From positions 28,647-92,646 of the forward strand of contig JANXXI010000005.1 in NCBI GenBank assembly GCA_025350695.1: DNA of 64,000 nt, in the 5' to 3' direction. This DNA is from Acidobacteriota bacterium (GTDB taxonomy: Bacteria; Acidobacteriota; Terriglobia; Bryobacterales; Bryobacteraceae). Made by a program: the position numbers and the translations under genes. This document shows, piece by piece, positions 35,727 through 44,952 of the stretch (within the stretch, counting starts at the first letter, position 1; each line of letters begins with the position of its first letter). The notes beneath the pieces were generated by a model. That model was not told where the DNA came from. It ran no database searches and saw nothing but the letters and a program-made list of their open reading frames with translations.

Positions 35727-36095
35727 CACCCGGTTTCAGGATTCATGTCATTTTCGATCGGGTAGTTCTTCATGCCGCATGGCTTGTGATTCAAGGGCTA
35801 AGTCTTGAGCGGCCGTTTGAGCCTCCCACAACGGGGGAGGATCTATTTCAAATCCCGCCGTATGTGACTATTCGAGTTCCTCTCATCAACGCTACATCAC
35901 TGTTCACGTGGGAATCCTCAACCAGCCCGCTAGCCTACGAATAGCCCCCTATGAAAATAGGGGGATTCTTCCGAACAAGGTCAATTGCCAAGACTTCGAA
36001 TAATCCCTCGCTTTTCCAGCGGGGGCTAGTCGAAATGCCCGTTTGGACAGCAGCGCTAGTCAAGCTAGGACCTAAATGAACAGTGTTACAAGGTA
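35727..36095. other. 369-base intergenic region with two GC-rich hairpins
   Basis: Between the converging TonB receptor and Uma2 genes. I see no gene. Two hairpins stand close together: CCCCCTAT/ATAGGGGG with a GAAA loop (35945-35964), and CCCTCGCT/AGCGGGGG with a TTTCC loop and one G-T pair (36005-36025). In addition TAGCCCCC (35942-35949) and GGGGGCTA (36021-36028) are complementary, so the two halves could form one larger structure. A bidirectional transcription end is the simplest reading. Confidence 0.5.
35945..35964. terminator. Perfect 8-bp hairpin with GAAA tetraloop
   Basis: CCCCCTAT at 35945-35952, loop GAAA, ATAGGGGG at 35957-35964. It is followed by ATTCTT rather than a full T-run, so its action as an intrinsic terminator is uncertain. 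It may close the receptor transcript from the left or the Uma2 transcript from the right. Confidence 0.45.
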
Positions 36096-36701
36096 CTAAT
36101 CCGCGAGTGGGTCCCAAACAGAACTCAAACTAAGAACGAAGCCCGCCACGGGACCTTCTCCCTCCAACTGCTCGATGCCGGTCCGGCTTTCCACTTCACC
36201 ATTGGGGCGGTAGATCTCAATCGACCGCGTTTCTGGATCAATCAACCAGCCCAATTGCGCGCCCTGCGCCATGTATTCCCGCATCTTTTCCTGAAGCGGA
36301 TTTCGTCCATCGCTATGGGATCTAACTTCGATGACGAAATCGGGGCAAAGGCGCCAAAACGAATTTCGTTTGCCGCTTCCAAGTTCGGCAATTCGGGACT
36401 TCAGCGTCCAGGATGCGTCGGGCGAGCGTCGCGCGCCGTTGGGCAGAACAAAGCCCGTGGAAGAGTCGCAACCAATCCCCCGGCGATCTTTCTTGGCCCA
36501 CTCTCTGAGTTGGCCTGCGACTTCAAAGTTGCAAGCGCCTGTGTCGGAATGGGTTGGGGCCATAACAATGAGTTCCCCCTCAGCGGTCATTTCAAAATTA
36601 ACTTCAGGATGCGCCGCGCAAAAGGCCGTGAATTCTTCATCGGTCATTGGAGGAGCCGTTAAGGTAGCTGGAAGCATGGCATCGTCGATGGCGAACGTCA
36701 T
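36096..36701 (-). CDS. Uma2-family restriction-endonuclease-like protein
   Basis: A 201-residue protein of the Uma2 (DUF820) group, which has a PD-(D/E)xK nuclease-like fold. The family signature is visible: MTDEEFTAFCAAHP, ELIVMAPT near residue 43, the CPDFVIEVRS segment with the metal-binding acid and the following basic residues near 120, and the WLIDPETRSIEIYR strand pair. Genomes of Acidobacteria, Cyanobacteria and Actinobacteria carry many copies; none has a well-established function. The gene stands alone between the two receptor genes. Confidence 0.88.
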   Translation of the reverse strand: MTFAIDDAMLPATLTAPPMTDEEFTAFCAAHPEVNFEMTAEGELIVMAPTHSDTGACNFEVAGQLREWAKKDRRGIGCDSSTGFVLPNGARRSPDASWTLKSRIAELGSGKRNSFWRLCPDFVIEVRSHSDGRNPLQEKMREYMAQGAQLGWLIDPETRSIEIYRPNGEVESRTGIEQLEGEGPVAGFVLSLSSVWDPLAD

Positions 36702-36825
36702 GGCTTTAGTTTATCTTGTTTCCGCGCTCCCGGCCCGCAATCTAGCATCGGCGCGTTCCAGCGCCAGGTCCGATGAAACCACACCCACCGTGCCTGTGAT
36801 ATGATCACCCCCAAAAGGATTTCTC

Positions 36826-39800
36826 ATGTCTCGATTCCCTACCAGAGTTCTTGTCACTTGCCTGCTTGCTGCTATTCTTCCCGCGTGCTGGCCGCAAAGC
36901 TTCACCGCCAACATCACCGGCATTATCAATGATCCAACCGGCGGCGCTATACCCGGCGCCAAAGTAAGATTGGAAAACGCCGCCACCGGCGAAGCCCGCG
37001 AAACCATGGCAGGCGCCGAAGGCCGCTACACCTTCTCGCAATTGCAACCGGGCGCCTATAGCCTGCGCGCCGAAACAGCCGGGTTCAAAGCTTTTACTCA
37101 AAAAGGGATCACGCTAATCTCCGGCCAATCCGCCGCGGTCAACGTTGAGATGCAAATCGGCGAACTCTCACAGCGCGTCGAAATCGGAGCCTCAGCCGGT
37201 CAGGTCGATACGCAAACTGCTAACCAAGCCGTTTCCCTCGATCGTCAAATGGTTCTCGCTCTTCCTACTAATCTCAGAAATCCCTTCACGCTGGTCCACG
37301 CCACCGCTGGAGTCACCGCGCCCGCCACGGGAATTTCCCAATCCGCTGCCGATCAAAATCAGGATCGCTTCGGTCTCAATGGCGGTCGTAGCACCACCAC
37401 CGGCGTTCTCATTGACGGCGTCAACGCATCCGCTGGCAATAGTTGGAATGGCCTCCTGATTTCCCCCGCCATCGATTCTGTCGCCGAAGTGCAAGTCATT
37501 CGCAACGCCTATGATTCGCAATACGGCCGATCAGGTGGCGGTATGGTCAGCATTGTTACAAAAGGCGGCGGTTCCGAATTTCACGGTACCGCATTCGACT
37601 TCCTCCGCAATTCCGTGCTCGACGCCAACTCCTGGTCCAATAACCGCGCGGGATTGCCCAAGACTATATTTCAGCGCAATCAGTTTGGAGGTAACTTCTC
37701 CGGTCCCGCTTGGAAATCGAAAAAACTCTATTTCTTTGGCGGATACGAAGGATTGCGCCAAGCCTCACCCTCAACCGCTGTAAGCACGTTGCCCACTGCC
37801 GCCGAACGCACTGGCGATTTTTCGCAAACCCTCAATGCCAACGGTACACTCTCGGCCATTTTTAACCCCTTCTCCACTCGCCCGAACGCCACCAACACCG
37901 GATACATTCGCGATGCGTTCCCCGGTAATCGCATCCCCGCCAGTCTGCTCGATCCAGTGGGCCTCAAAACCGTAGCCCTTTACCCCGATTCCACTGGCCC
38001 CGGCGATCCCAACTCGCATACGCGAAACTACTCGGCGGCTGGCAAGGGCTCCACTATTAGTGACCGCTCCGATATCCGGATCGATTGGGCGCGCACCGAA
38101 AAACATCAGATATTCTGGCGTTTGTCAAAGGCCTGGCGACAAGATGGTCTGCCCGCCCCCAACGTTTTTCCCAATCTCACCGGAACCGGCAACATCAGCG
38201 GCAACCCGCGCTATCAGGTCTCTTTAGGGAACACTTTTGTTCCCAATCCAAGTTGGGTCATCAACGTGATGGCCGCGTTCGGCAGTTGGACCGAGCGGCA
38301 AAGTTCGCCCTACGCCGGCCGCGACGGTACCGAACTAGGGCTCCCCGCTTCCTTTGTTAAGTCGCTGGATGTCAAAACCCTTCCGCAGATAACCATGGAG
38401 ACTTACTCCAACATCGGCTATTCTCGCGACCTCAACAACATCAGCAGAGTTGCCAACATTCAGGTCAATGCCACTAAGGAGCATGGACCACACAGCTTCA
38501 AATTCGGATTCACCCGCGACGCGGCCATGCTTACAGGAGGCGGCCTCTTTTCCGCCGACTTCAGCTTCTCCCGCGGCATGACCTCCGGACCAGCCGCGCA
38601 GGTGTCGAGCACCACTTCGGGCAACGCGGTGGCGTCCATGCTTTTGGGTACCGGTTCCGGCGGAAACGTTCAGAAACCGGCGTTAGGCGCGATCACTCGG
38701 CTTTATTATGGCTTGTATTTTCAGGATACATGGCGCGTCAGCAAACGCATCACCATCAATCCGGGCATCCGCTATGAGATGCACCGCCCCGCCACCGAAC
38801 GTTTTAATCGCTTCAGCAACTTCAACTACAACGTGGATAATCCCCTCAGCAAGCAAACTGGTCTGGCACTGAAAGGCGGCTTGACTTTCGTCGATGCCGA
38901 CAACCGTTTCTCTTGGGATCCGGTACACAACAACTTCGCACCCAGACTCGGCGTTTCGTTCAAGTTGACCGAGAAGCTGGTGCTGCGAACCGGCTACGGA
39001 ATATTCTTCCCCACGCAAACCGGCACCGGAGACCTGACCGGATATTCGTCCACAACCTCGTGGACCTTCAGCCAGGGCGGCGATGGCATCAACCCGCAGG
39101 ATCTGTACCGGAATCCCTATCCGTCCGGCCTTATCCCAGCAGTAGGAAGTTCCGGTGGACTGCTAACCAATATCGGACGAGGCGCGGGCGGTTACGACCG
39201 TAACCATCCCAACGGTTACATGCAAAATTTCAGCGCCGACTTTCAATACGATTTAGGACGCGGCACGGTCATGGAACTTGGCTACGCCGGCCACCAGGGC
39301 CGCAAGCTTGTCAACGGTGTAAGCATCAATGATAACCAGTTGCCGACCGATTTGCTTTCACTCGGCACGGCGCTCGATACCCGCGTCAATAATCCCTTCT
39401 TCGGGCTCATCACCAGCGGTAACTTGGCGGCGGCGCAGTTGCCGCGCCACCGTTTTCTGCGCCCTTATCCCGAATTCGATACCGTCACCCGCAACGGTCA
39501 AACTTCCGGTGGCAGTTCCAGTTACAACGCCATGTTGATGAAGATTTCGAAACAATTTTCGGGCGGCCTAATGCTGCTCACCAGCTACCAGTGGTCGAAA
39601 GCGATTGACAACATCGGCGAGACCGAGCCCAGCCCGGGCGGGGCCGCCGACGGATTCCGCGATAACCGCAATTTCCGCATCGAGCGCTCCCTGGCGGCTC
39701 ACGATCTGCCGCACAGCATGGTCACCGCAGTCGTGTACGGCTTGCCGTTCGGCCGTGGCAAGCGCTTCGGAAAGGGCATGAACCGTCCCGCTGATTTCGT

Positions 39801-40257
39801 GTTGGGTGGATGGCAGCTGTCCAGCATTATCCGGCTTTCAAGCGGCTTACCCGTGCGCCTTACTGCCCCCAGCCTCATCAGCCAATATGGGTTCGGCACG
39901 CAATACCCCAACGTCACCCGCGGCGAGGACGTGGCGGTTGTTAGCCGTACGCCCGAAAAATGGTTCAACACGGCGGCATTCTCGGCGCCGGCTCCTTACA
40001 CAATCGGCAATTCGCCCCGGCGCTTGGATCAGTTGCGCGCGGCGCATCAGAAAAATGCCGATCTGTCCGTCGCCAAGAATTTCGCATATCGCGAGCGCCT
40101 TCGCGTCCAATTCCGGGCCGAAGCGTTCAATCTCACCAACACGCCGCAGTTCTCCTGGCCCGATACGCAGTTCGGCAGCCCAACTTTCGGCGTTGTATCC
40201 GGCACCATGAATGTTGGTCCCCGCAATGTTCAGTTCGGCCTAAAGGTTGACTTCTAG
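36826..40257 (+). CDS. Oar-like TonB-dependent receptor with carboxypeptidase-like plug domain
   Basis: A 1,143-residue outer-membrane receptor. Signal peptide (about 1-24), regulatory domain ANITGIINDPTGGAIPGAKV at about 27-46 continuing to about residue 105, plug with the RNPFTLVHATAGVTAPATG and LIDGVNASAGN segments, and a large barrel ending in KVDF. An AAGGA sequence is placed properly before ATG 36826. It resembles the receptor at 32403 in architecture but not closely in sequence, so they are separate members of a large family rather than a recent tandem duplication. Substrate unknown. Confidence 0.92.
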   Translation: MSRFPTRVLVTCLLAAILPACWPQSFTANITGIINDPTGGAIPGAKVRLENAATGEARETMAGAEGRYTFSQLQPGAYSLRAETAGFKAFTQKGITLISGQSAAVNVEMQIGELSQRVEIGASAGQVDTQTANQAVSLDRQMVLALPTNLRNPFTLVHATAGVTAPATGISQSAADQNQDRFGLNGGRSTTTGVLIDGVNASAGNSWNGLLISPAIDSVAEVQVIRNAYDSQYGRSGGGMVSIVTKGGGSEFHGTAFDFLRNSVLDANSWSNNRAGLPKTIFQRNQFGGNFSGPAWKSKKLYFFGGYEGLRQASPSTAVSTLPTAAERTGDFSQTLNANGTLSAIFNPFSTRPNATNTGYIRDAFPGNRIPASLLDPVGLKTVALYPDSTGPGDPNSHTRNYSAAGKGSTISDRSDIRIDWARTEKHQIFWRLSKAWRQDGLPAPNVFPNLTGTGNISGNPRYQVSLGNTFVPNPSWVINVMAAFGSWTERQSSPYAGRDGTELGLPASFVKSLDVKTLPQITMETYSNIGYSRDLNNISRVANIQVNATKEHGPHSFKFGFTRDAAMLTGGGLFSADFSFSRGMTSGPAAQVSSTTSGNAVASMLLGTGSGGNVQKPALGAITRLYYGLYFQDTWRVSKRITINPGIRYEMHRPATERFNRFSNFNYNVDNPLSKQTGLALKGGLTFVDADNRFSWDPVHNNFAPRLGVSFKLTEKLVLRTGYGIFFPTQTGTGDLTGYSSTTSWTFSQGGDGINPQDLYRNPYPSGLIPAVGSSGGLLTNIGRGAGGYDRNHPNGYMQNFSADFQYDLGRGTVMELGYAGHQGRKLVNGVSINDNQLPTDLLSLGTALDTRVNNPFFGLITSGNLAAAQLPRHRFLRPYPEFDTVTRNGQTSGGSSSYNAMLMKISKQFSGGLMLLTSYQWSKAIDNIGETEPSPGGAADGFRDNRNFRIERSLAAHDLPHSMVTAVVYGLPFGRGKRFGKGMNRPADFVLGGWQLSSIIRLSSGLPVRLTAPSLISQYGFGTQYPNVTRGEDVAVVSRTPEKWFNTAAFSAPAPYTIGNSPRRLDQLRAAHQKNADLSVAKNFAYRERLRVQFRAEAFNLTNTPQFSWPDTQFGSPTFGVVSGTMNVGPRNVQFGLKVDF

Positions 40258-40289
40258 CTCAATGAAGTTCGGCTGGCCCGTGGCCGGCT

Positions 40290-40306
40290 CGCGACTCGAA
40301 GTCGCG
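40290..40306 (+). terminator. Hairpin after the second TonB receptor gene
   Basis: CGCGACT (40290-40296), loop CGA, AGTCGCG (40300-40306), then TTGT. It is a perfect 7-bp GC-rich stem 33 bases after the stop codon. The T-run is weak, so it may be a partial intrinsic terminator. Confidence 0.45.
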
Positions 40307-40405
40307 TTGTCCAGGAACCGGAAAAGCGACTGGCATCAAAGTGGTTACGGGTCTTTAAAAGCCCGTCGCGCAGTCGCGTCTCCCGATGGCCGACCGACTT
40401 GAATC

Positions 40406-40592
40406 GTAACAGTTCAGGTACCGGCTACCTGGGTAAGAGGGAAGCGGGGGTTTGACGCCGCCGATAGCCGCTTTTGTCGCGATGCTTGATGCGGGTGAGT
40501 CATCGTCTCTGAAACATTTAGAGTCGCGAATGTTTTGGCTCTTGTCCACTCACCCCTTCACTTCGGCTCCAACACACCACCTGAACTGTTAC
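40406..40592. repeat. 187-base segment bounded by a perfect 14-bp inverted repeat
   Basis: GTAACAGTTCAGGT at 40406-40419 is the exact reverse complement of 40579-40592. The interior has no open frame of note. The size and terminal inverted repeats resemble a small non-autonomous transposable element or the fused ends of a lost insertion sequence. No target-site duplication was found with certainty. Confidence 0.45.
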
Positions 40593-41281
40593 CTTGAATC
40601 ACGGCTGGCAAAATAAATATATCTCCCCCAGTCTCAGTCACTTACTGCTTCACAAAAAAGCACCGCCACCCGCCCCGCGTAGTAGCTTATAACCAGAGAG
40701 CGAATCCGGGCCCGGAATACTCTTCAAACCAAAACCGTTCGTCTTTCAAGATGGACGGTCTCGAATCGGTTCGAGTTGTTGTTTTCTATCGTGTCCAGCG
40801 GGTTGTCAAAGTGGAATCATTGGATAGGCGGCGTAGGTTGGGGAACCCGCGCCGTCAGCCTGACAAATCGGGCGGACCGCTTGGCGGCGGTCTTCCAATT
40901 GAAGCAAAGGCAGCCTGCTGGCTCGAACATTTTCAAAGCTTCAGCTTCGGCTCCCAGGCATAACTGCGCCTATTCATTAGACTTCATCGCCTTATCCACC
41001 CCATAAAAATTATCGACTCATTTAGACTTTACTCTTTACTCGAAATCTCGCATACTGGTTTCAGACGCAGCACAGGCGACACGTCTCGCCCAAAGCAGCG
41101 GCCCAATACGGAGCCCGTTCTCCTCCGCTAAGTCCTTCTCATCGTTGAGATTCCAACACCGTTAGTACTAGCCCGTTCGCGCACCGTTCGCGCCAAACTC
41201 ATCAGTACCAATATATTGATCCGCCCGGACTGCGGCCTCTCAGCTGAAATCCGGTGCGTAAAAAAGGAATCTACTACGCTC

Positions 41282-42517
41282 ATGAACCGGAGAAATGCAC
41301 TCAAAACAATTGCCGCCTCACCGCTTGCTCACCTCGCCGCTGGACTTCCCACCGGTTGGGTTGGAGCCGCTTACGCCAGTGACGCCCCCGAATCTCCCAA
41401 CGTCCGCTTTGGCATGATCGCCCTTACCGATTGCGCGTCCATCGTGATGGCGCACGAATTGGGTTTGTTCAAGAAATTCGGAATCAACTCCGTTGTCTCC
41501 AAAGAAGCATCCTGGGCTGTCATCCGCGACAAACTGACCCTCGGCGAGAATCATGCCACTCATATGTTGTTCGGCATGCCCTTCGCTTCCTCCATGGGGT
41601 TGCTCGGCTCGCCGGTAAAGCCGATGATCATTCCCTGGCTGCTCAATCGCAACGGCCAGGCCATCACCCTCGCCAACAAGTTGAAGGGCGTCAAAACCGC
41701 CAAAGACTTAAAACCAATCGTCGATAAAGCAAAAGCCGGCAATGCAACCATGTCCTTCGCCATGACCTTCCCTCCCGGCACCCACGCCATGTGGCTCCGC
41801 TACTGGCTCGGTTCCGGCGGAATCAACCCCGATAAAGACATCAGCCTCATCACTATTCCGCCGCCGCAAATGGTGGCCAACATGAAGATTGGCAAGATGG
41901 ATGGCTTCTGCGTTGGCGAACCCTGGAACCTGCGGTCGATTCAAGATGGCATCGGTTTCACCGTCACCACTACCCAAAAAATGTGGCCCGATCATCCGGA
42001 AAAGGTGTGCGCCTTTACCGAAGAGTTCGCAACCAAGAATCCCAAGACAGTTAAAGCTGCTTTGAAGGCTTTGCACTTGGCCGGCGAACACATCGACAAA
42101 ATGGAAAATCGCCCCTCAGTGGCGGAGATAATTTCCAAGCCCACCTATATCAATTGCCCAAAGGAAACCATCCTCGACCGTTTGAAGGGCACTTACGATT
42201 ACGGCAACGGTGCGAAGGAACAGGATCCGAACTACATGATCTTCTCCAACCGCAACTGCAACGCGCCAATGAAATCGTATGGTCACTGGTGGATGAGCCA
42301 GTTCCGCCGCTGGGGCATGGTCAAGGGTCCGCAAGACTACAAACAGACCGTGGATAAAGTGATCCGCCCTGATATCTATATGGAAGCGATGAAGGAATTG
42401 GGCGTGAAGAAAACCCTCACCGACATGCAACCTGTAAAGCTATTCGACGGTGTCTTCGATCCGAAGGAACCGGAAAAATACGCAAAGTCGTTCGCCGTTA
42501 ACAATGTTGTCGGGTAA
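41282..42517 (+). CDS. nrtA: Nitrate/nitrite ABC transporter substrate-binding protein
   Basis: A 411-residue binding protein of the NrtA/CmpA family. Start ATG 41282 gives a Tat-like leader (NRRNALKTIAAS) ending near residue 35. The ligand domain begins with VRFGMIALTDCASIVMAHELGLFKKFG and includes the family segments MLFGMPFASSMGL, TFPPGTHAMWLRYWL, PPPQMVANMKIGKMDGFCVGEPWN and HWWMSQFRRWGM. It would capture nitrate (or nitrite) in the periplasm and deliver it to the permease encoded next. First gene of the nitrogen cluster; intergenic spacing to nrtB is 19 bases. Confidence 0.93.
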   Translation: MNRRNALKTIAASPLAHLAAGLPTGWVGAAYASDAPESPNVRFGMIALTDCASIVMAHELGLFKKFGINSVVSKEASWAVIRDKLTLGENHATHMLFGMPFASSMGLLGSPVKPMIIPWLLNRNGQAITLANKLKGVKTAKDLKPIVDKAKAGNATMSFAMTFPPGTHAMWLRYWLGSGGINPDKDISLITIPPPQMVANMKIGKMDGFCVGEPWNLRSIQDGIGFTVTTTQKMWPDHPEKVCAFTEEFATKNPKTVKAALKALHLAGEHIDKMENRPSVAEIISKPTYINCPKETILDRLKGTYDYGNGAKEQDPNYMIFSNRNCNAPMKSYGHWWMSQFRRWGMVKGPQDYKQTVDKVIRPDIYMEAMKELGVKKTLTDMQPVKLFDGVFDPKEPEKYAKSFAVNNVVG

Positions 42518-42536
42518 GTAGAGGAGCACCAAAGTC

Positions 42537-43304
42537 ATGAAACAATTTCTGAACAATCTCGCACTTTCGCTAGTCGGGCTTTTTATAGTCGGCGGATTGT
42601 GGGCGCTACTTAGCGCCACCGTTTCGCCGGATTTGCCGTCACCCTGGAGGACATGGCAGGAAAGCAAGGTCTACATCCTCAGCCCCTGGGAAAAGCGCGG
42701 CGAAATGGATCAGGGCATTGGTTTGATGACTGCGTATAGCCTATTCAGGGTGGCCAAAGGATTTTTTCTGGCCATCCTGATCGGAACCCCGCTTGGCTTC
42801 ATGCTGGGTTCATCGAACACGTTTTTCAAAATGTTCGATCCTACGATTCAGTTGCTGCGGCCCATCTCTCCGCTAGCCTGGCTGCCGCTCGGCCTCGTGC
42901 TATTCCGCCAATCCGAACCGGCTGCTCTATTCACAATCGCGCTGTGCTCCATGTGGCCAACAGTGATCAACACCATGACCGGAGTTCGAGCCATCCCGCA
43001 GGATTACCTAAATGTCGCGCGCGTTCTACGCCTCTCCAAATGGAGGCAGTTCACCAAGGTTTGGTTACCAGCTACCTTGCCCTACATGTTCACCGGCTAC
43101 CGTCTTAGCCTCGGTATCGCCTGGCTTGTGATCGTCGCAGCCGAAATGCTCACCGGCACTCCTGGCGTCGGCGGCTTCCTGTGGCAGGAATATAACAGTC
43201 TAATTTATTCGCACATTCTGTTGAGCATTCTAACCATCGGCATTGTCGGCTTTGCGCTTGACCGCATGATGGGTTTTGCTGAAACCAAGCTTCGCGCCAT
43301 CTAG
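42537..43304 (+). CDS. nrtB: Nitrate/nitrite ABC transporter permease
   Basis: A 255-residue permease of the NrtB/SsuC type with about six membrane helices. The cytoplasmic EAA loop that contacts the ATPases is seen as VARVLRLSKWRQFTKVWLPA (around residues 160-180). The N-terminal helix FLNNLALSLVGLFIVGGLWALL and the ISPLAWLPLGLVLF segment are typical of nitrate permeases. The permease acts as a dimer with the two ATPases encoded immediately downstream. The gene follows nrtA by 19 bases and precedes the first ATPase gene by 11. Confidence 0.93.
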   Translation: MKQFLNNLALSLVGLFIVGGLWALLSATVSPDLPSPWRTWQESKVYILSPWEKRGEMDQGIGLMTAYSLFRVAKGFFLAILIGTPLGFMLGSSNTFFKMFDPTIQLLRPISPLAWLPLGLVLFRQSEPAALFTIALCSMWPTVINTMTGVRAIPQDYLNVARVLRLSKWRQFTKVWLPATLPYMFTGYRLSLGIAWLVIVAAEMLTGTPGVGGFLWQEYNSLIYSHILLSILTIGIVGFALDRMMGFAETKLRAI

Positions 43305-43315
43305 GAAGACCCCCA

Positions 43316-44152
43316 ATGTCCTTTATCGAACTAAAAGACGTCAGCAAAAGTTACGGTCCCCGCAACGTGTTGAGCGGCGTGAATCTTACACTCGATGAGG
43401 GTGAGTTTGTCTCCATTGTCGGAGCTTCGGCGTCCGGCAAGACCACGCTCCTCAAGGCCGCCGCCGGCCTGATCCCCTATGACAAAGGCTCCATCACCAT
43501 GGCCGGAGAAGCCGTCACCGATTTCTCTACCAAGGCTTCTTATATCTTCCAAAACTACTCGCTGCTCCCATGGCTCTCCGCCTTTGAAAACGTGAACCTG
43601 GCGGTGGAAGCCGCGTTCCCGGATTGGCCGAAACCTATGCAAAAAGAACAATCCGAAAAGTATCTGCAAATGGTCGGGCTCGGAGCAGCATTGCTTAAGA
43701 AGCCCAGCCAACTCTCCGGCGGCATGCGGCAGCGCGTTTCAATCGCCCGCGCCTTTGCAACAGAACCTCGCGTAATGTTTCTCGACGAACCCTTCGGCGC
43801 CCTCGATGCCTTAACCCGCGCCACCTTGCAGCAAGAGTTGACCACCTTGTGCCGGTCCGTCGGCCGCCCGGTTACCGCGCTGATGATTACTAACAATGTG
43901 GACGAAGCTATCCTTTTGTCCGACCGGATTCTAGCCCTCAGCCGCGGCCCCGGCGCCACGCTTAGCCCCGCCGTGTCAGTGAACCTTCCACGCCCGCGCG
44001 GAGCCGACCTGCTCATGCATGATGATCAAGCCATTCGCGTTCGCAATCACCTGGCGGAGTTTTTGCTGGCTGGTTCCGATCGTGAGCGCCCAGCCCAGCG
44101 GCCTGAAGCGCCCGCGGCTTCTAAAGACGTCCCGGTGGAGGCTTCCATATAA
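43316..44152 (+). CDS. Nitrate ABC transporter ATPase, NrtC-like ATPase domain
   Basis: A 278-residue ABC ATPase. Walker A is GASASGKTT, the ABC signature is LSGGMRQR and Walker B is [12 protein letters not shown]. In the switch region the usual His is Asn ([15 protein letters not shown]), a change also known from NrtC-type proteins. It lacks the C-terminal NrtA-like regulatory domain of cyanobacterial NrtC. The next gene encodes a second, different ATPase, so a heterodimer is likely. Its stop overlaps the next start (TAATG). Confidence 0.9.
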   Translation: MSFIELKDVSKSYGPRNVLSGVNLTLDEGEFVSIVGASASGKTTLLKAAAGLIPYDKGSITMAGEAVTDFSTKASYIFQNYSLLPWLSAFENVNLAVEAAFPDWPKPMQKEQSEKYLQMVGLGAALLKKPSQLSGGMRQRVSIARAFATEPRVMFLDEPFGALDALTRATLQQELTTLCRSVGRPVTALMITNNVDEAILLSDRILALSRGPGATLSPAVSVNLPRPRGADLLMHDDQAIRVRNHLAEFLLAGSDRERPAQRPEAPAASKDVPVEASI

Positions 44153-44952
44153 TGATTCGTCCACTGGTCATCACTTCACTCACAAAGGCGTTCGAGACCC
44201 CATCGGGAACGCACGTCGCCGTCAAGGACTTCAATGCAACCATTGAGGCCTGCGAGTTCGTCGCACTCCTCGGACACTCCGGATGCGGCAAATCCACCGT
44301 GCTCTCCATCGTTGCCGGTCTCTCACAGGCTACAACGGGCGGCGTCATAGTTGACGGCAAGGAAATCGATTCCCCTGGTCTCGAACGCGCTCTTGTGTTC
44401 CAGTCGCCATGCCTGCTGCCTTGGTTAACCACGCTAGATAACGTTGTTCTCGCCGCCCGTGAAGCGCATCCAAAGTTAAACGCTCGCGAACAAAAAGAAC
44501 TCGCGCGCAAATATTTGAACCTCGTCGGTGTCGGAGAATTCGAGAATACCGCCCCTACCGAACTATCGCAAGGTACGCAGCAACGCGTCTCCATCGCCCG
44601 CGCTCTGTCGCTCGAACCGCGCTTCCTGCTGCTCGACGAACCTTTCGGCATGCTCGATTCGATGACCCGTTTTGAGCTCCAGGATCTTGTGCTCGATCTG
44701 TGGGAAAAGGATCGCAAAACTTGTATCCTGGTCACCCACGATATCGACGAAGCCCTCTACCTGTCGGACCGTATCCTCCTGATGACCGACGGCCCCGAAT
44801 CGAAAGTTGGTCTGGAGTTGCCCATCACTCTGCCCCGTCCCCGCGACCGCCACGAACTGGCCGGTAATACGGACTATTACCGTTTACGCAAAGAAGTGAT
44901 TGCGTTTCTGGAACACCATTCCAAGCAGTTCCAACAGGAGAAGGCGGCATGA
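44152..44952 (+). CDS. nrtD: Nitrate ABC transporter ATPase, NrtD-like
   Basis: A 266-residue ABC ATPase. Walker A GHSGCGKST and Walker B FLLLDEPFGMLD are normal and the switch His is present (VTHDIDEALYLSD), but the signature reads LSQGTQQR in place of LSGGQ or LSGGM. It pairs with the preceding ATPase. The start overlaps the preceding stop by one base and its stop overlaps the nirB start by four bases, so transport and reduction genes are translationally linked. Confidence 0.9.
   Translation: MIRPLVITSLTKAFETPSGTHVAVKDFNATIEACEFVALLGHSGCGKSTVLSIVAGLSQATTGGVIVDGKEIDSPGLERALVFQSPCLLPWLTTLDNVVLAAREAHPKLNAREQKELARKYLNLVGVGEFENTAPTELSQGTQQRVSIARALSLEPRFLLLDEPFGMLDSMTRFELQDLVLDLWEKDRKTCILVTHDIDEALYLSDRILLMTDGPESKVGLELPITLPRPRDRHELAGNTDYYRLRKEVIAFLEHHSKQFQQEKAA

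Larger units (their letters stand above)
40258..41281. other. 1,024-base gap without a recognisable gene
   Basis: Contains a hairpin just after the receptor gene and a 14-bp inverted-repeat pair at 40406-40592. Two overlapping open frames around 40751-41006 (70 and 76 codons) compete with each other in different frames and match nothing I know. Downstream AT-rich sequence before the nrtA start probably holds its promoter, but no clear hexamers or sigma-54 motif were found. Confidence 0.5.

Noticed and set aside
40751..41006. Two overlapping short frames upstream of nrtA
   Set aside because: They overlap each other in different frames, with no ribosome site and no known domain.
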